Shown here in pieces: positions 15,713 through 25,394 of a stretch of DNA of 64,000 bases (position 1 is its first letter; every line of letters begins with the position of its first letter). The DNA is from JADJPF01 sp964492845 (GTDB taxonomy: Bacteria > Acidobacteriota > Blastocatellia > Chloracidobacteriales > JADJPF01), in contig CAZBMZ010000015.1 of the NCBI GenBank assembly GCA_964492845.1, positions 70,750 through 134,749 of the forward strand. Reading direction: 5' to 3'. A model generated the notes under the pieces. That model was not told the origin of the DNA. It did not search any database and worked only from the letters and a program-made list of their open reading frames with translations. The position numbers and the translations under genes are program-made.

Positions 15713-16957
15713 ATGGAAAATAATAAACTGGGAAATTGGCAAGACATATATTTTCAAGATTTTGTTCTTATAAATCCCAAAAGTGATCTTTTGAAAAGTA
15801 TTGAATATTTATTTGTTGATATGGAAAGTGTTGTTCCTGGTAATAGATATGTGCAAGCCAAAACAAAAAAAACATTTATTGGTGGAGGTGCCAAATTTAA
15901 AGTTGGAGATACTTTATTTGCCAGAATAACTCCTTGTTTGGAAAATGGAAAAATAGCTCAGTTTAAAGATTCTTGTCCTGACGCAATTGGTTTTGGTTCT
16001 ACAGAGTTTTTTGTATTTCGTGGGAAGAAAGATGTTTCAGACTCTTCTTTTGTTTTCTATCTTGCAAACTCAGAAAAAATACGAAAAACTGCTGAAAAGT
16101 CAATGTCTGGAGCATCAGGAAGGCAACGAGCCGATTTAAATTCTTTGAAAAATTTAGTTTTGAAAGTTCCCCCACTCCCAACCCAACGCCGAATTGCCGC
16201 GATTCTTTCGGCTTACGATGACCTAATAGAAAACAACTCTCGCCGTATCAAGATCTTAGAAGAAATGGCGCGGATGATTTACCAAGAATGGTTTGTCAAG
16301 TTTCGCTTTCCTGGACACGAGCAAGCAAAGTTTGTTGAGTCGCCGCTTGGGATGATACCGGCTGGGTGGGAGGTTAGAGAGTTAGGTGATGTAGCAAAAG
16401 ACTTTAGACGAAGTGTACAACCTGACCTTATCGATTTAGGCACACCATATGTAGGATTAGAACATATTCCACGACGATCAATTGCTTTGTTAGATTGGGG
16501 AAAAGCTTCTGATGTTCAAAGTATGAAATTATCTTTCAAAAAAGGGGAAATCCTTTTTGGTAAAATAAGGCCATATTTTCACAAAGTTGCTATAGCTCCT
16601 GTTGATGGCGTATGTTCTTCAGATGCTATTGTTATTTCAGCAAAAAATAAAGATTTTTATCCACTAGTTTTATTGTCTGTTTCTAGTGATGAATTTGTAG
16701 AAGAAGCAACACAAACATCTAATGGAACAAAAATGCCTCGTGCAAATTGGAACGTTTTATTGAAATATAAAATTCTTGTTCCACAAAACACAATATTACA
16801 ACTTTTCAATGAGATTATATTCAATATAATTAACAACATACAAAATTTATTATTGAAAACTCGAAACCTTCGCCAAACACGCGACATGCTGTTACCTAAG
16901 CTAATTTCAGGTGAAATTGATGTGTCAGACTTAGATATTCCAATAGAAGAAAGGTGA
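15713..16957 (+). CDS. hsdS: Type I RM specificity subunit (S), system 1
   Basis: This subunit recognises the bipartite DNA target. The protein shows two target-recognition domains separated and followed by conserved helices: LPTQRRIAAILSAYDDLIEN in the middle and TRNLRQTRDMLLPKLISGEI at the end. The half-repeat GMIPAGWEVRELGDV begins TRD2. I choose the ATG at 15713 (414 residues) over the TTG at 15707. Full length suggests it is functional. It lies after the toxin-antitoxin insertions and overlaps, or almost touches, the Uma2 gene downstream. Confidence 0.9.
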   Translation: MENNKLGNWQDIYFQDFVLINPKSDLLKSIEYLFVDMESVVPGNRYVQAKTKKTFIGGGAKFKVGDTLFARITPCLENGKIAQFKDSCPDAIGFGSTEFFVFRGKKDVSDSSFVFYLANSEKIRKTAEKSMSGASGRQRADLNSLKNLVLKVPPLPTQRRIAAILSAYDDLIENNSRRIKILEEMARMIYQEWFVKFRFPGHEQAKFVESPLGMIPAGWEVRELGDVAKDFRRSVQPDLIDLGTPYVGLEHIPRRSIALLDWGKASDVQSMKLSFKKGEILFGKIRPYFHKVAIAPVDGVCSSDAIVISAKNKDFYPLVLLSVSSDEFVEEATQTSNGTKMPRANWNVLLKYKILVPQNTILQLFNEIIFNIINNIQNLLLKTRNLRQTRDMLLPKLISGEIDVSDLDIPIEER

Positions 16958-16962
16958 AATCA

Positions 16963-17535
16963 ATGTCAGCTAACCCTAAACATTACTACACGTTAGAAGA
17001 ATATTTTGCATTGGAAAAAGTCGGTCATGCTCGTTATGAATATTGGGACGGCGATATTGTTTGCATGAGCGGTGGAACTAAAGAACATGCAAGGATTGGG
17101 GGAAATATATTTTCTGAACTACACCACCAACTTAAAGGGCGAACTTGTGAAGCTTTTAATAGTGAAATCCCAATTAACACCCCTAATTTTCCGCCTTATC
17201 GTTATCCAGATGTAAGTGTTGCTTGTGGAGAAAACTTTGAGAAAATATTAGGTATAGATACATTAACTAATCCTGTTGTAGTGTTTGAAGTGCTTTCTGC
17301 AAGCACCGAAGTAACAGACCGAGGGCGAAAACTACAAGCATATAGAGCAATAGAGACTTTGCAAGAATATTTGCTTGTATCGCAAACGCAGCCACACATT
17401 ACCCATTATGTTAAACAAGACAATGGAGAATGGGTTAGTTATGATATAGCAGATTTAACAGCAACAATTTCATTAAATAGCATTGACTGTAGTTTATTAC
17501 TAAGTGATATTTATGCTGGGGTAATATTTGATTAA
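16963..17535 (+). CDS. Uma2-family endonuclease-like protein in RM locus
   Basis: A 190-residue DUF820/Uma2 protein: YYTLEEYFALEKVGHARYEY, WDGDIVCMSGGTKEH, YRYPDVSVACGE and PVVVFEVLSAST, giving the PD-(D/E)XK-like acidic residues. The ATG at 16963 with GAAAGGTG upstream is preferred to the GTG at 16954, which overlaps the hsdS stop. It sits between hsdS and the convergent vapC gene and so rides with the RM operon. Its role is unknown. Confidence 0.8.
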   Translation: MSANPKHYYTLEEYFALEKVGHARYEYWDGDIVCMSGGTKEHARIGGNIFSELHHQLKGRTCEAFNSEIPINTPNFPPYRYPDVSVACGENFEKILGIDTLTNPVVVFEVLSASTEVTDRGRKLQAYRAIETLQEYLLVSQTQPHITHYVKQDNGEWVSYDIADLTATISLNSIDCSLLLSDIYAGVIFD

Positions 17536-17933
17536 AGCGTTTCAGATATAAGAGTAAGACCATCAACGCCAAGATAATCATTTTTATTGTGAGTAAGCAA
17601 GGGAAGATCAAATAATAAAGCAGTAGCGGCAACCCAAGCATCAGAAGTTAATATGGGTTTGCCATTACGACGCGCAGAATGGCAGGCTTCAGCCCACCTT
17701 AAACATAATTGTCTATCGTAAGGAACAAAAACAAACTTCTTTAAGTGTTGCTCCATTTTTTCTTTTCTTGCATCTCCCCAATTGCGTTCCAACGCCCAAC
17801 GATCTAATTCGGCTATGGTCATAAATGAAATTACTAAAATACTTCCTTCTAAGTAAGGTTTATACCAATCTCCTCTAGTATCTCCTTTAAACAAAAAGGA
17901 CACTAAATCTGTGTCTAATACTACTGTTTTCAT
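17532..17933 (-). CDS. vapC: PIN-domain ribonuclease toxin (VapC type)
   Basis: A 133-residue PIN nuclease. The acidic active-site residues are visible in VVLDTDLVSFLFKG (Asp7, Asp9), TIAELDRW, TSDAWVAATAL and LTHNKNDY. VapC toxins cut tRNA or rRNA and are held in check by the partner antitoxin. The start shares a base with the stop of the upstream antitoxin gene. The pair reads against the flanking hsdS and hsdR genes, so it is an inserted module. Confidence 0.85.
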   Translation of the reverse strand: MKTVVLDTDLVSFLFKGDTRGDWYKPYLEGSILVISFMTIAELDRWALERNWGDARKEKMEQHLKKFVFVPYDRQLCLRWAEACHSARRNGKPILTSDAWVAATALLFDLPLLTHNKNDYLGVDGLTLISETL

Positions 17934-18139
17934 TAAATTTTTCCTCTAGTAATTTCTTCTTTTCTCCACTGTTTCAAATTCATTATAAACTCATCTACAG
18001 ATTCGTCTTCCGGCCAAAAATTTGCTAATACATCATCAAATTTTTTTAAAGGCACAACCTTTTGTTCTAGTATAAGGCTTTCTAACTTTTTATTTACATC
18101 TTCCTTTGTTTTTATAGTTGAGTTTTTTATGTTTGTCAT
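17933..18139 (-). CDS. Putative VapB-type antitoxin
   Basis: A 68-residue protein directly upstream of, and one base overlapping, the PIN toxin gene. It has a charged N-terminal half and an acidic region (WPEDESVDEFIMNLKQWR) that may wrap the toxin. No clear DNA-binding fold can be named. The antitoxin call rests mainly on position and size. AAGGAAA precedes the ATG. Confidence 0.7.
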   Translation of the reverse strand: MTNIKNSTIKTKEDVNKKLESLILEQKVVPLKKFDDVLANFWPEDESVDEFIMNLKQWRKEEITRGKI

Positions 18140-18264
18140 TTAAATTTCCTTTCGGGTTTATCTTAGCTACTTTTTCGCCTATAATTATAACTTATTTATA
18201 ACTGTTAATACATTTTTATTTCAATTTTGGATTGATCACTTTATAACACACTGGATTTAAGCCT

Positions 18265-21200
18265 ATGACTACAAATAAGCCTTTGGATTTTTCAGAAGAT
18301 GGTGCAGTTGAACGGCCTACAATAAAGCTTTTTGGTGAGTTGCGTTGGCAAACAATGAATTGCTATAATGAGTTTGCTACTGGTAAAAGTACGCTGGGAC
18401 GAGAATGTAAAACTGATGTTGTGTTAGTTGAACGTTTAAGGGCTGTAATCATAAAACTTAATCCAAATGTGCCTGCTGATGCTGTAAATCTAGCAATTGA
18501 AGAAATTACGCGCGACCGTAGCGCGATGAGCATCACACAGGCTAACCGCCAAGTTTACCATTTACTAAAAGATGGTGTAAAAGTTAGCTATCGTGACTCT
18601 AAAAATAATCAAAAAGAAACTATTGAAATAGTTCAAATAATAGATTGGAAAATAGCAGAAAATAATAACTTTTTTCTAGCCTCTCAATTTTGGGTTGTTG
18701 GTGATATGTATAGCCGCCGTGCGGATTTAATAGGCTTTGTAAATGGTTTGCCTCTAGTTTTTATTGAGCTAAAAGCAGGTCATAAAAACGTTAAAAATGC
18801 TTATGATGATAATTTACAAGACTATAGAAATAATATTCCTCAACTTTTTGTTTATAACGCATTTATCATTCTTTCCAATGGATTAAAAAGCTATATTGGC
18901 AGTATAAGCGCAGAGTGGGAGCATTTTGCTGAATGGAAAAGAATTAATGAGGAAGGCGAACAAGGGGCTATTTCACTGGAAACAATGGTGCTTGGAACTT
19001 GTGCAAAAGAACGATTATTAGACTTAGTGGAAAACTTTACTCTTTTTCAATCAGTGCGCAGTAGTAGGTTGATTAAACTTGTCGCTAAGAATCATCAATA
19101 TTTAGGCGTAAATCAGGCAATAAAGCCGTTTCCTAATATCAAAAGCGTTGATGGGAAACTAGGTGTTTTTTGGCATACTCAAGGCTCAGGAAAAAGCGTT
19201 TCAATGATTTTATTTGCTCAAAAAGTACTTAGAAAAATTCCAGGAAATTGGACATTTTTGATTGTTACAGATAGACAAGAGTTAGATACACAAATCTATA
19301 AAAACTTTGTTGATGCTGGAATTATAACCGAACAGCACACACAAGCTAGTAGCAGCCAGCACTTAAAAGAATTACTTCAAACTGACCATAGATTTATTTT
19401 TACTCTAATTCATAAATTCCGCGCTGACCAAGGGACAAACTACCCTAAGTTAACAGACCGTTCAGACATAATTGTTATTGCTGATGAAGCACATCGGACG
19501 CAATACACTTCATTAGCCTTAAATATGAGAAATGGCTTACCAAATGCGGCTTTTATCGCTTTTACTGGTACACCTTTGATTTTTGGCGAGGAAAAAACAA
19601 AAGATGTTTTTGGTGATTATGTAAGTGTTTATGATTTTAAGCAGTCAACCGAAGATGGGGCTACTGTTCCGCTTTATTATGAAAATCGGATTCCAGAATT
19701 ACAGCTAACAAACGAAGAATTAAACGAAGATATAGAAGAATTGTTGGATTCAGCAATGCTTGACGAAGATCAAGAGCTAAAAATAGAGAAAGAATTTTCT
19801 AAGGAATATCATTTAATTACCCGCGAAGATAGATTGGAAAAAGTAGCAGAAGATTTAATAATTCATTTTGCTAATCGAGGTTATAGAGGAAAAGCAATGG
19901 TTGTTAGTATTGATAAAGCTACTGTTGTAAGAATGTATGATAAAGTACAGAAACATAAAGAAATTTATCTAAATAAATTAAAAAATAGTATAGAAATAGC
20001 TAAAGGAGAAGCAAAAGAAGAAATAATAGAAATAATTAATTATCTGGAAACAACAGATATGGCTGTAATAGTTTCGCAGTCACAAAATGAAGTAGAAGAA
20101 ATAAAGAAAAAAGGTGCAGACATTACTAAACATCGTAGTAGGATGATAAATAAAAGCGAAAACTTAGAAGAAAAATTCAAAGATCCTAACGATTCATTGC
20201 GGTTAGTTTTTGTTTGTGCAATGTGGATGACAGGTTTTGACGTGCAATGTTGCTCAACAATTTATTTAGATAAACCTATGCGAAATCACACACTTATGCA
20301 AACAATTGCACGAGCAAATAGAGTCTTTCCAGAAAAAACAAACGGGTTAATAGTTGATTATGTAGGCGTTTTTAGAGACTTACAAAAAGCCTTGGCTATT
20401 TATGGCTCAGGCGCATCGGGAACGGTTGAAGAAGGCGAGTCACCTGCACAAGATAAATCTCAACTTGTTGCAATGCTAAGAAAGGCAGTCGAAAAAACTA
20501 TAGATTTCTGCAAAGAATTAAAAATAGACTTTCAGGAAGTTATCAACACGCCTACAAAACCGACTAATTACAAATATATCAAGTGGTTACAAGATTCTTT
20601 AGATGCTATTTTAGTTAATGATAAAACTAGAAAAGAATTTTCCCAACTCGCAAACCAAGTTTTAAGGCTTTACAAAGCAATTTTACCTGATGTGGCGGCT
20701 AATGAATTTTCGCAAACAAGATTTTTTATTAAGCTGCTAGCAGATGCAATTGATTCACAAAAACTAGAAGTAGACATTTCTAAAGTAATAAAAGAGCTAG
20801 GAGATTTGCTAGATAATTCCATTGCAGCAGAAGGTTATATAATTGATGAACTAACGGCTAGCAGGCTTGTAGACCTTAGCCAGCTTGATTTTGAAGCCTT
20901 AAAAGATAAATTTCTTAATAGCAGAAAAAATACAGAACTAGCTAAACTACGCGCTACATTAGAAAACAAGCTAGCCGAAATGGTGCAACTTAACTATAGT
21001 AGATTAGACTACTTAAAAAAGCTTGAGGAAATGATAGGCGAGTATAATGCAGGTAGCGTAAATGTAGAAGAACAATTTCGCCGTTTACTAGAGTTTGCTA
21101 AATCATTGCATTATGAGGAGCAAAGAACCATTGCAGAAGGTCTTACAGAAGAAGAATTAGCAATTTTTGACCTGCTTACTCGGCCTGAAATTAAGCTATC

Positions 21201-21450
21201 TAAAGCAGAAGAATCACAAGTTAAAAAAATTGCAAAAGTTTTGCTTGCAAAACTAAAAGAAGAAAAATTAGTCTTAGATTGGCGTAAGCGTCAACAAACT
21301 AGGGCTAATGTTAAATTGTGTATAGAAACAACTTTAGACGAATTGCCAGAAAGCTACACAACAGAATTATATAAACAAAAATGTGAGCAAACCTATCAAC
21401 ATGTTTATGAATTTTATTATGGTGCTGGCAAAAGTGCTTATGCAGCTTGA
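18265..21450 (+). CDS. hsdR: Type I RM restriction subunit (R), system 1
   Basis: This motor-nuclease subunit translocates and cuts unmodified DNA. The N-terminal nuclease domain has RADLIGFVNGLPLVFIELK (about 150-170) with the D...ExK site. The helicase part has Walker A HTQGSGKSVS (about 305) and the DEAH-type IADEAHRTQ (about 404), then motif VI-like QTIARANRVFPEK. The C-terminus is the helical region that binds M and S. The 1061-residue length is normal. It stands apart from hsdS, after Uma2 and the reverse-oriented vapBC, but is intact. Confidence 0.94.
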   Translation: MTTNKPLDFSEDGAVERPTIKLFGELRWQTMNCYNEFATGKSTLGRECKTDVVLVERLRAVIIKLNPNVPADAVNLAIEEITRDRSAMSITQANRQVYHLLKDGVKVSYRDSKNNQKETIEIVQIIDWKIAENNNFFLASQFWVVGDMYSRRADLIGFVNGLPLVFIELKAGHKNVKNAYDDNLQDYRNNIPQLFVYNAFIILSNGLKSYIGSISAEWEHFAEWKRINEEGEQGAISLETMVLGTCAKERLLDLVENFTLFQSVRSSRLIKLVAKNHQYLGVNQAIKPFPNIKSVDGKLGVFWHTQGSGKSVSMILFAQKVLRKIPGNWTFLIVTDRQELDTQIYKNFVDAGIITEQHTQASSSQHLKELLQTDHRFIFTLIHKFRADQGTNYPKLTDRSDIIVIADEAHRTQYTSLALNMRNGLPNAAFIAFTGTPLIFGEEKTKDVFGDYVSVYDFKQSTEDGATVPLYYENRIPELQLTNEELNEDIEELLDSAMLDEDQELKIEKEFSKEYHLITREDRLEKVAEDLIIHFANRGYRGKAMVVSIDKATVVRMYDKVQKHKEIYLNKLKNSIEIAKGEAKEEIIEIINYLETTDMAVIVSQSQNEVEEIKKKGADITKHRSRMINKSENLEEKFKDPNDSLRLVFVCAMWMTGFDVQCCSTIYLDKPMRNHTLMQTIARANRVFPEKTNGLIVDYVGVFRDLQKALAIYGSGASGTVEEGESPAQDKSQLVAMLRKAVEKTIDFCKELKIDFQEVINTPTKPTNYKYIKWLQDSLDAILVNDKTRKEFSQLANQVLRLYKAILPDVAANEFSQTRFFIKLLADAIDSQKLEVDISKVIKELGDLLDNSIAAEGYIIDELTASRLVDLSQLDFEALKDKFLNSRKNTELAKLRATLENKLAEMVQLNYSRLDYLKKLEEMIGEYNAGSVNVEEQFRRLLEFAKSLHYEEQRTIAEGLTEEELAIFDLLTRPEIKLSKAEESQVKKIAKVLLAKLKEEKLVLDWRKRQQTRANVKLCIETTLDELPESYTTELYKQKCEQTYQHVYEFYYGAGKSAYAA

Positions 21451-21451
21451 T

Positions 21452-21482
21452 AGTAACGTAGAATGTAACACCCTACGTTACT
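21452..21482. terminator. Bidirectional terminator between hsdR and the TonB receptor
   Basis: Ten-base exact arms (21452-21461 and 21473-21482) lie between the two convergent stop codons. No long T run follows on the plus side, so it may act by stem alone or with rho. Confidence 0.5.
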
Positions 21483-21490
21483 GTAATTAG

Positions 21491-23929
21491 TTAAAATCGG
21501 AATTTTATCCCACCTGTACCAATCGCGCCAGGAGTCTTAAATCCATCTTCAAAATAGGTTTGATCAAACAAATTACTTACTTTACCAAAAATTTCTAAGC
21601 TGGTTTTATCCTTAAGTAATAAAGTATAAGAAACAGCTAAATCGGCTTTGACATAACCATCTAAGCGAACAATTCGAGATGCAAACCCATTAAAAAATTC
21701 TGCTGGAGAGAAAAATAAACTGTCAAACTCGCTAATTGCAGTTAAATCAAAGTTTATATTTAGCCGCTTATAATTTTGATTTACCACAACGCTAAAAGTA
21801 TTTCTTGGAATACCAAAAGCGCGAGTACTGCCAGAAACCCTTTGACCAGTAGGGTTAATGCTTGTGTCATTGGCATTTAACAAGATGTTTTGAAAATCAA
21901 GCTCAGAATTAACATAAGTGTAAGCCAAGTTAATATCTAGTCCTCGTGCTGGATTAGCTAAAACTGAAGCTTCAAAACCTCGTGACAAACCGCCTCGGCT
22001 ATTAGATTGAAAGAATGCTGCACCGCTACCAGCATTTGAAAAAGGCACAAATCCGCCAGTGATAATTTCTTGGCGTTTAGTGTAAAAGTAAGTAAGTGAT
22101 AGCTTTAAGCGATTATTAAAAGCAGATTGGTCAATTCCACCATCAACAGAAACGGCTCTTTCAGGTCTTAGAAAAGGGTTGCCAATTCTTACAGGGGTAA
22201 ATGAGCCGTCAAACGCGCTAAAACGTTCAGCTAGAGCCGGAGCGCGAAAGCTATTTCCAACATGAGCGCGAAGTTTTGTTCCTGTTTTGAAAAATGAATA
22301 AGCAATTGATCCATCACCAGTATAAGCTCTAGGTATATCAATATTGCGTAGTTTGTCGATGTCTGCGGCAGGAATGCTAGCAATTGTGCTGGGAAAATCT
22401 AAAGTAAAAAACTGTATTCGGCTAGCTAAAGAAAGCTGCAAGCGGTTTTCAAAGTAATTAATTTGGTCTTGGAAATAAATCCCATAGGTTTTTTGAGAAA
22501 AGCTTTCTTTGCCAGCAAAATCAGTAGTTTGACGTAGGCGTTCTTTTTCTGCTTCAAAACCAATACTAGCAAGATTATGTTTTCCTAAGCGTAAGCTAAC
22601 ACCACTATTAAAAGTGTAGGTGCGACCTTTGAAAAGAGAATCGCTAGTAAAACTAGGGAAAAAGCCTTGAGCTTTGGTAATTAGCGAAACTAAAAAAGGT
22701 GATGCAGCAGGCCCGTCAAAGAAACGGCGGTCAGATTTTACAAAATTAAAACTAGCATTATAGCTAACAATATCATTTAAGCGATGGCGTACAGAAAAAC
22801 CACTTTGGAAAAACCTAGTAGTGCGAAATGAATCGGGGTCGTTAAGGTCTGTTACAAAGCTAGTAACTTGTCCTGAACCGCTAGCATAACCAAGCTCATT
22901 TCCTACGGGGCCAAGCGGGAAAGGGCTGTCATTAAGTTGGAAAAATGAACGGCCATAAGAAATAACACCTGAGACAGAAAAATTGTTAGTTGGGTTATAG
23001 CGCAAATTAGTTCTTAAAGATGTGCTACGGAAAACATCTTGACCATCAATTCCATCATTTGTATCAATTCGAGATGCTCCAAAACCATAGCTAAAAACAT
23101 TCTTAAAGCTTCCACCAATGCGGGCAGCTTCTCGGAATTGCCCTAAGCCACTACCTTGAAAAGAAACTTCTCCACTAGGCGCACCTACACCAGCATAAGG
23201 AACAATATTAATTACTCCACCAACCGCATTAGTACCATAAAGAGAACTTCCGCTACCTCTAAGTAACTCAACACGTTGGACATTATCATTAAATAAAGAA
23301 TCGCTTAATGCTTGAACCGTTCCGCGAACGTCTGCGGCATCACGAAAGCGCAGACCATCGATTAATAAAGACGTGTTTTCATTAGCAAGACCACGTAGGC
23401 GAATAGAAGTAAGCGAGCCTGGGCCGCCAAAACTTCTTTGTCTAACACCTGGTAAAGTGCTAAGTGTTTCTGCAACAGTAAATTCTTGGCGTGTGCTGAT
23501 TTCTTGATCGCTAATGGTAGAAAGTGATTTGGAAGTTTGATCTGGAAGTTGAGAGCTATTTTCAGCAGTAACAATTACTTCTTCATTAATTCCATTGACT
23601 CTTAAAGTTAACTCAAAGTCTTTATTATCACCGCTAGTTAAGCTAATTTCATTGCTAACGGTGTTACGAAAACCATTTGCGTTAACACGTAGAAAATAGC
23701 TATCTGCTTTTAAGTTACCAAAGCTAAAACGTCCATCATCTCCAGTAAGCACAGAGATTTGACGACCATCACGGCTAAATAAACTAACTGTTGCACGTTG
23801 GACAACTTGCCCAGATTCGTCTTTAACAGTTCCGGTAAGCTCTCCACCAGCAGCTAAGACGGACATAAAGCTAAAAAGAATAATTAGGGTAGAAATAAGT
23901 AAAAATTTATGTAGACGAGGAATTTTCAT
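21491..23929 (-). CDS. btuB: TonB-dependent outer-membrane receptor, cobalamin-regulated (BtuB-like)
   Basis: An 812-residue outer membrane transporter. It has a signal peptide (KFLLISTLIILFSFMSVLA), then a carboxypeptidase-regulatory-like beta domain (about residues 30-115) and a TonB-box-like EEVIVTA. The plug domain with GSSLYGTNAVGGVINIV follows, then the beta-barrel, ending in aromatic GGIKFRF. The start is the ATG at 23929 (GAAAGGATCC upstream), not the longer frame. The cobalamin riboswitch in its leader indicates uptake of B12 or a cobamide. No btuCDF genes lie alongside. The gene symbol rests on the riboswitch as well as the fold. Confidence 0.85.
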   Translation of the reverse strand: MKIPRLHKFLLISTLIILFSFMSVLAAGGELTGTVKDESGQVVQRATVSLFSRDGRQISVLTGDDGRFSFGNLKADSYFLRVNANGFRNTVSNEISLTSGDNKDFELTLRVNGINEEVIVTAENSSQLPDQTSKSLSTISDQEISTRQEFTVAETLSTLPGVRQRSFGGPGSLTSIRLRGLANENTSLLIDGLRFRDAADVRGTVQALSDSLFNDNVQRVELLRGSGSSLYGTNAVGGVINIVPYAGVGAPSGEVSFQGSGLGQFREAARIGGSFKNVFSYGFGASRIDTNDGIDGQDVFRSTSLRTNLRYNPTNNFSVSGVISYGRSFFQLNDSPFPLGPVGNELGYASGSGQVTSFVTDLNDPDSFRTTRFFQSGFSVRHRLNDIVSYNASFNFVKSDRRFFDGPAASPFLVSLITKAQGFFPSFTSDSLFKGRTYTFNSGVSLRLGKHNLASIGFEAEKERLRQTTDFAGKESFSQKTYGIYFQDQINYFENRLQLSLASRIQFFTLDFPSTIASIPAADIDKLRNIDIPRAYTGDGSIAYSFFKTGTKLRAHVGNSFRAPALAERFSAFDGSFTPVRIGNPFLRPERAVSVDGGIDQSAFNNRLKLSLTYFYTKRQEIITGGFVPFSNAGSGAAFFQSNSRGGLSRGFEASVLANPARGLDINLAYTYVNSELDFQNILLNANDTSINPTGQRVSGSTRAFGIPRNTFSVVVNQNYKRLNINFDLTAISEFDSLFFSPAEFFNGFASRIVRLDGYVKADLAVSYTLLLKDKTSLEIFGKVSNLFDQTYFEDGFKTPGAIGTGGIKFRF

Positions 23930-23980
23930 AGGATCCTTTCTCTTGCCCTTCGCAAGAATAGGACGCAGAAGGGAAAACAA

Positions 23981-24147
23981 ATCGGTCTCCTGGCTAATTA
24001 GCTTAAACCTACTTTTTCACGCCTTCCCATCTATATTATTTAATAAATATTAACTAAGACAGTGGCTTTAATGTGAATTTCGTAGCTATTTACAGTTGCG
24101 AGGGCAGCGGCGGCTTTTCACCACACTTCCCGGACATTTGTTTCCAT
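23981..24147 (-). ncRNA. Cobalamin riboswitch
   Basis: Read on the minus strand, the leader has the conserved blocks in order: GGGAAGTGTGGTGAAAA, then GCCGCTGCCCTCGCAACTGT, then GCCACTG, GGGAAGG, and the terminal B12-box region AGCCAGGAGACC. These are hallmarks of the adenosylcobalamin riboswitch. It sits about 55 bases before the receptor ATG. A downstream CCCTTC/GAAGGG pairing could mask the Shine-Dalgarno region as the expression platform. Confidence 0.92.
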
Positions 24148-24166
24148 TTCTGAGTTGTAAAAGAAC

Positions 24167-25201
24167 TTAAGATTTATTAGTTTGTTTTTCTATTTCTGCA
24201 ACACGGCGTTGCAATTGTTGAAAAGCCTTTTGCAATTCAGGTAATTTAGTAAAAATCACCGAAGATTTTAACCAAGCACGATTTTCTATTGCTGGATAGC
24301 CAGAAATTACTTGATTAGCTTCTACAGAATTTGGAATACCTGTTTGTGCTGTAGCGATGACATTATCACCAATAGTTAAATGACCAGCAACCCCAACTTG
24401 CCCAGCTAGGGTAACATTACGACCTATTTTGCTACTTCCAGCTAGTCCAACTTGTCCACAAAGTAAAGTATTTTCACCTACCGACGAAGCATGACCAACC
24501 ATGACTAAATTATCTAATTTTGCACCTTTTTTAATTCTAGTTTCGCCAATTGTAGCTCTATCAATTGTAGAATTTGCACCTATTTCAACATCATCTTCTA
24601 AAACAACAATTCCAGATTGAACAATTTTATACCAGCTACCATCATCTTTTTTAGCATAGCCAAAGCCGTCAGCCCCAACAACCACGCCATTTTGCAGCGT
24701 GCAACGTTCACCAATTTGTACATATTCGCGCACTACGCAATTAGAATGGATAACAGAATCAGAGCCAATTTTTGCACCAGCATAAATTGTGCAATTAGGG
24801 TAAATTACTATGTTATCTCCTAGCTCAACATCATCGCTTATTACAGTATTTGCACCAATACGAATATTTACACCAAGTTTTGCTGTTTTGGAGACTACCG
24901 CGCTAGGGTGAATTTCATTAGCTAAACTTGGTGGAGTGTAAAAAAGCTCTATTGCACGGGCAAAGGTTAAATAAGGGTTAGAATGATGAAGTAAACTTAA
25001 ATTAGTTGGACTTGAAAAATCTTTTCCTACAATTACCGCAGATGCTTTTGTAGTGGCAAGTTTAGGCGTATATTTTGGATTTGAAAGAAAGGCTAGTTGA
25101 CCCGCTTCTGCTTCATCAAGTCCTGCTACTCCAATTATTTCTAAATCTTTATCACCTACTAAAACACAATCTAGTTTTGATGCTATGTCTGATAACTTCA
25201 T
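24167..25201 (-). CDS. lpxD: UDP-3-O-acylglucosamine N-acyltransferase
   Basis: It adds the N-linked 3-hydroxyacyl chain in lipid A synthesis in the cytoplasm. The 344-residue length fits the family. The N-terminal uridine-binding domain holds SDIASKLDCVLVGDKDLEI and QLAFLSNPKYTP. The rest is a left-handed beta helix of hexapeptide repeats, with the catalytic His in NLVMVGHASSVGEN and the family signature GVVVGADGFGYA. The C-terminal helices end in LQRRVAEIEKQ. It has no other lpx gene beside it; lpxB is at 48 kb. It shows the cell makes lipid A. Confidence 0.95.
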   Translation of the reverse strand: MKLSDIASKLDCVLVGDKDLEIIGVAGLDEAEAGQLAFLSNPKYTPKLATTKASAVIVGKDFSSPTNLSLLHHSNPYLTFARAIELFYTPPSLANEIHPSAVVSKTAKLGVNIRIGANTVISDDVELGDNIVIYPNCTIYAGAKIGSDSVIHSNCVVREYVQIGERCTLQNGVVVGADGFGYAKKDDGSWYKIVQSGIVVLEDDVEIGANSTIDRATIGETRIKKGAKLDNLVMVGHASSVGENTLLCGQVGLAGSSKIGRNVTLAGQVGVAGHLTIGDNVIATAQTGIPNSVEANQVISGYPAIENRAWLKSSVIFTKLPELQKAFQQLQRRVAEIEKQTNKS

Positions 25202-25318
25202 TATTTTTAGGATACCTCAAAAGATATTTTTAATTATTTGGGTTAGTTAGCAAGATTTAACACTATAAGAAAGGAAAAGCTCAAGTCGAGTTAATTGATT
25301 TTTGGTTGTTTTGACTAG

Positions 25319-25356
25319 AATCTAAAGCTAGCGGACTATCTAACTAGCCTTAGATT
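25319..25356 (-). terminator. Hairpin downstream of Uma2 gene
   Basis: Thirteen-base arms with one G-T pair (25319-25331 and 25344-25356) form a stem loop 39 bases past the stop of the Uma2 gene at 25395, a likely terminator on the minus strand. Confidence 0.55.
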
Positions 25357-25394
25357 GATTTAGAAGCGAATATATGAATCTGGAAATAAAGCGA

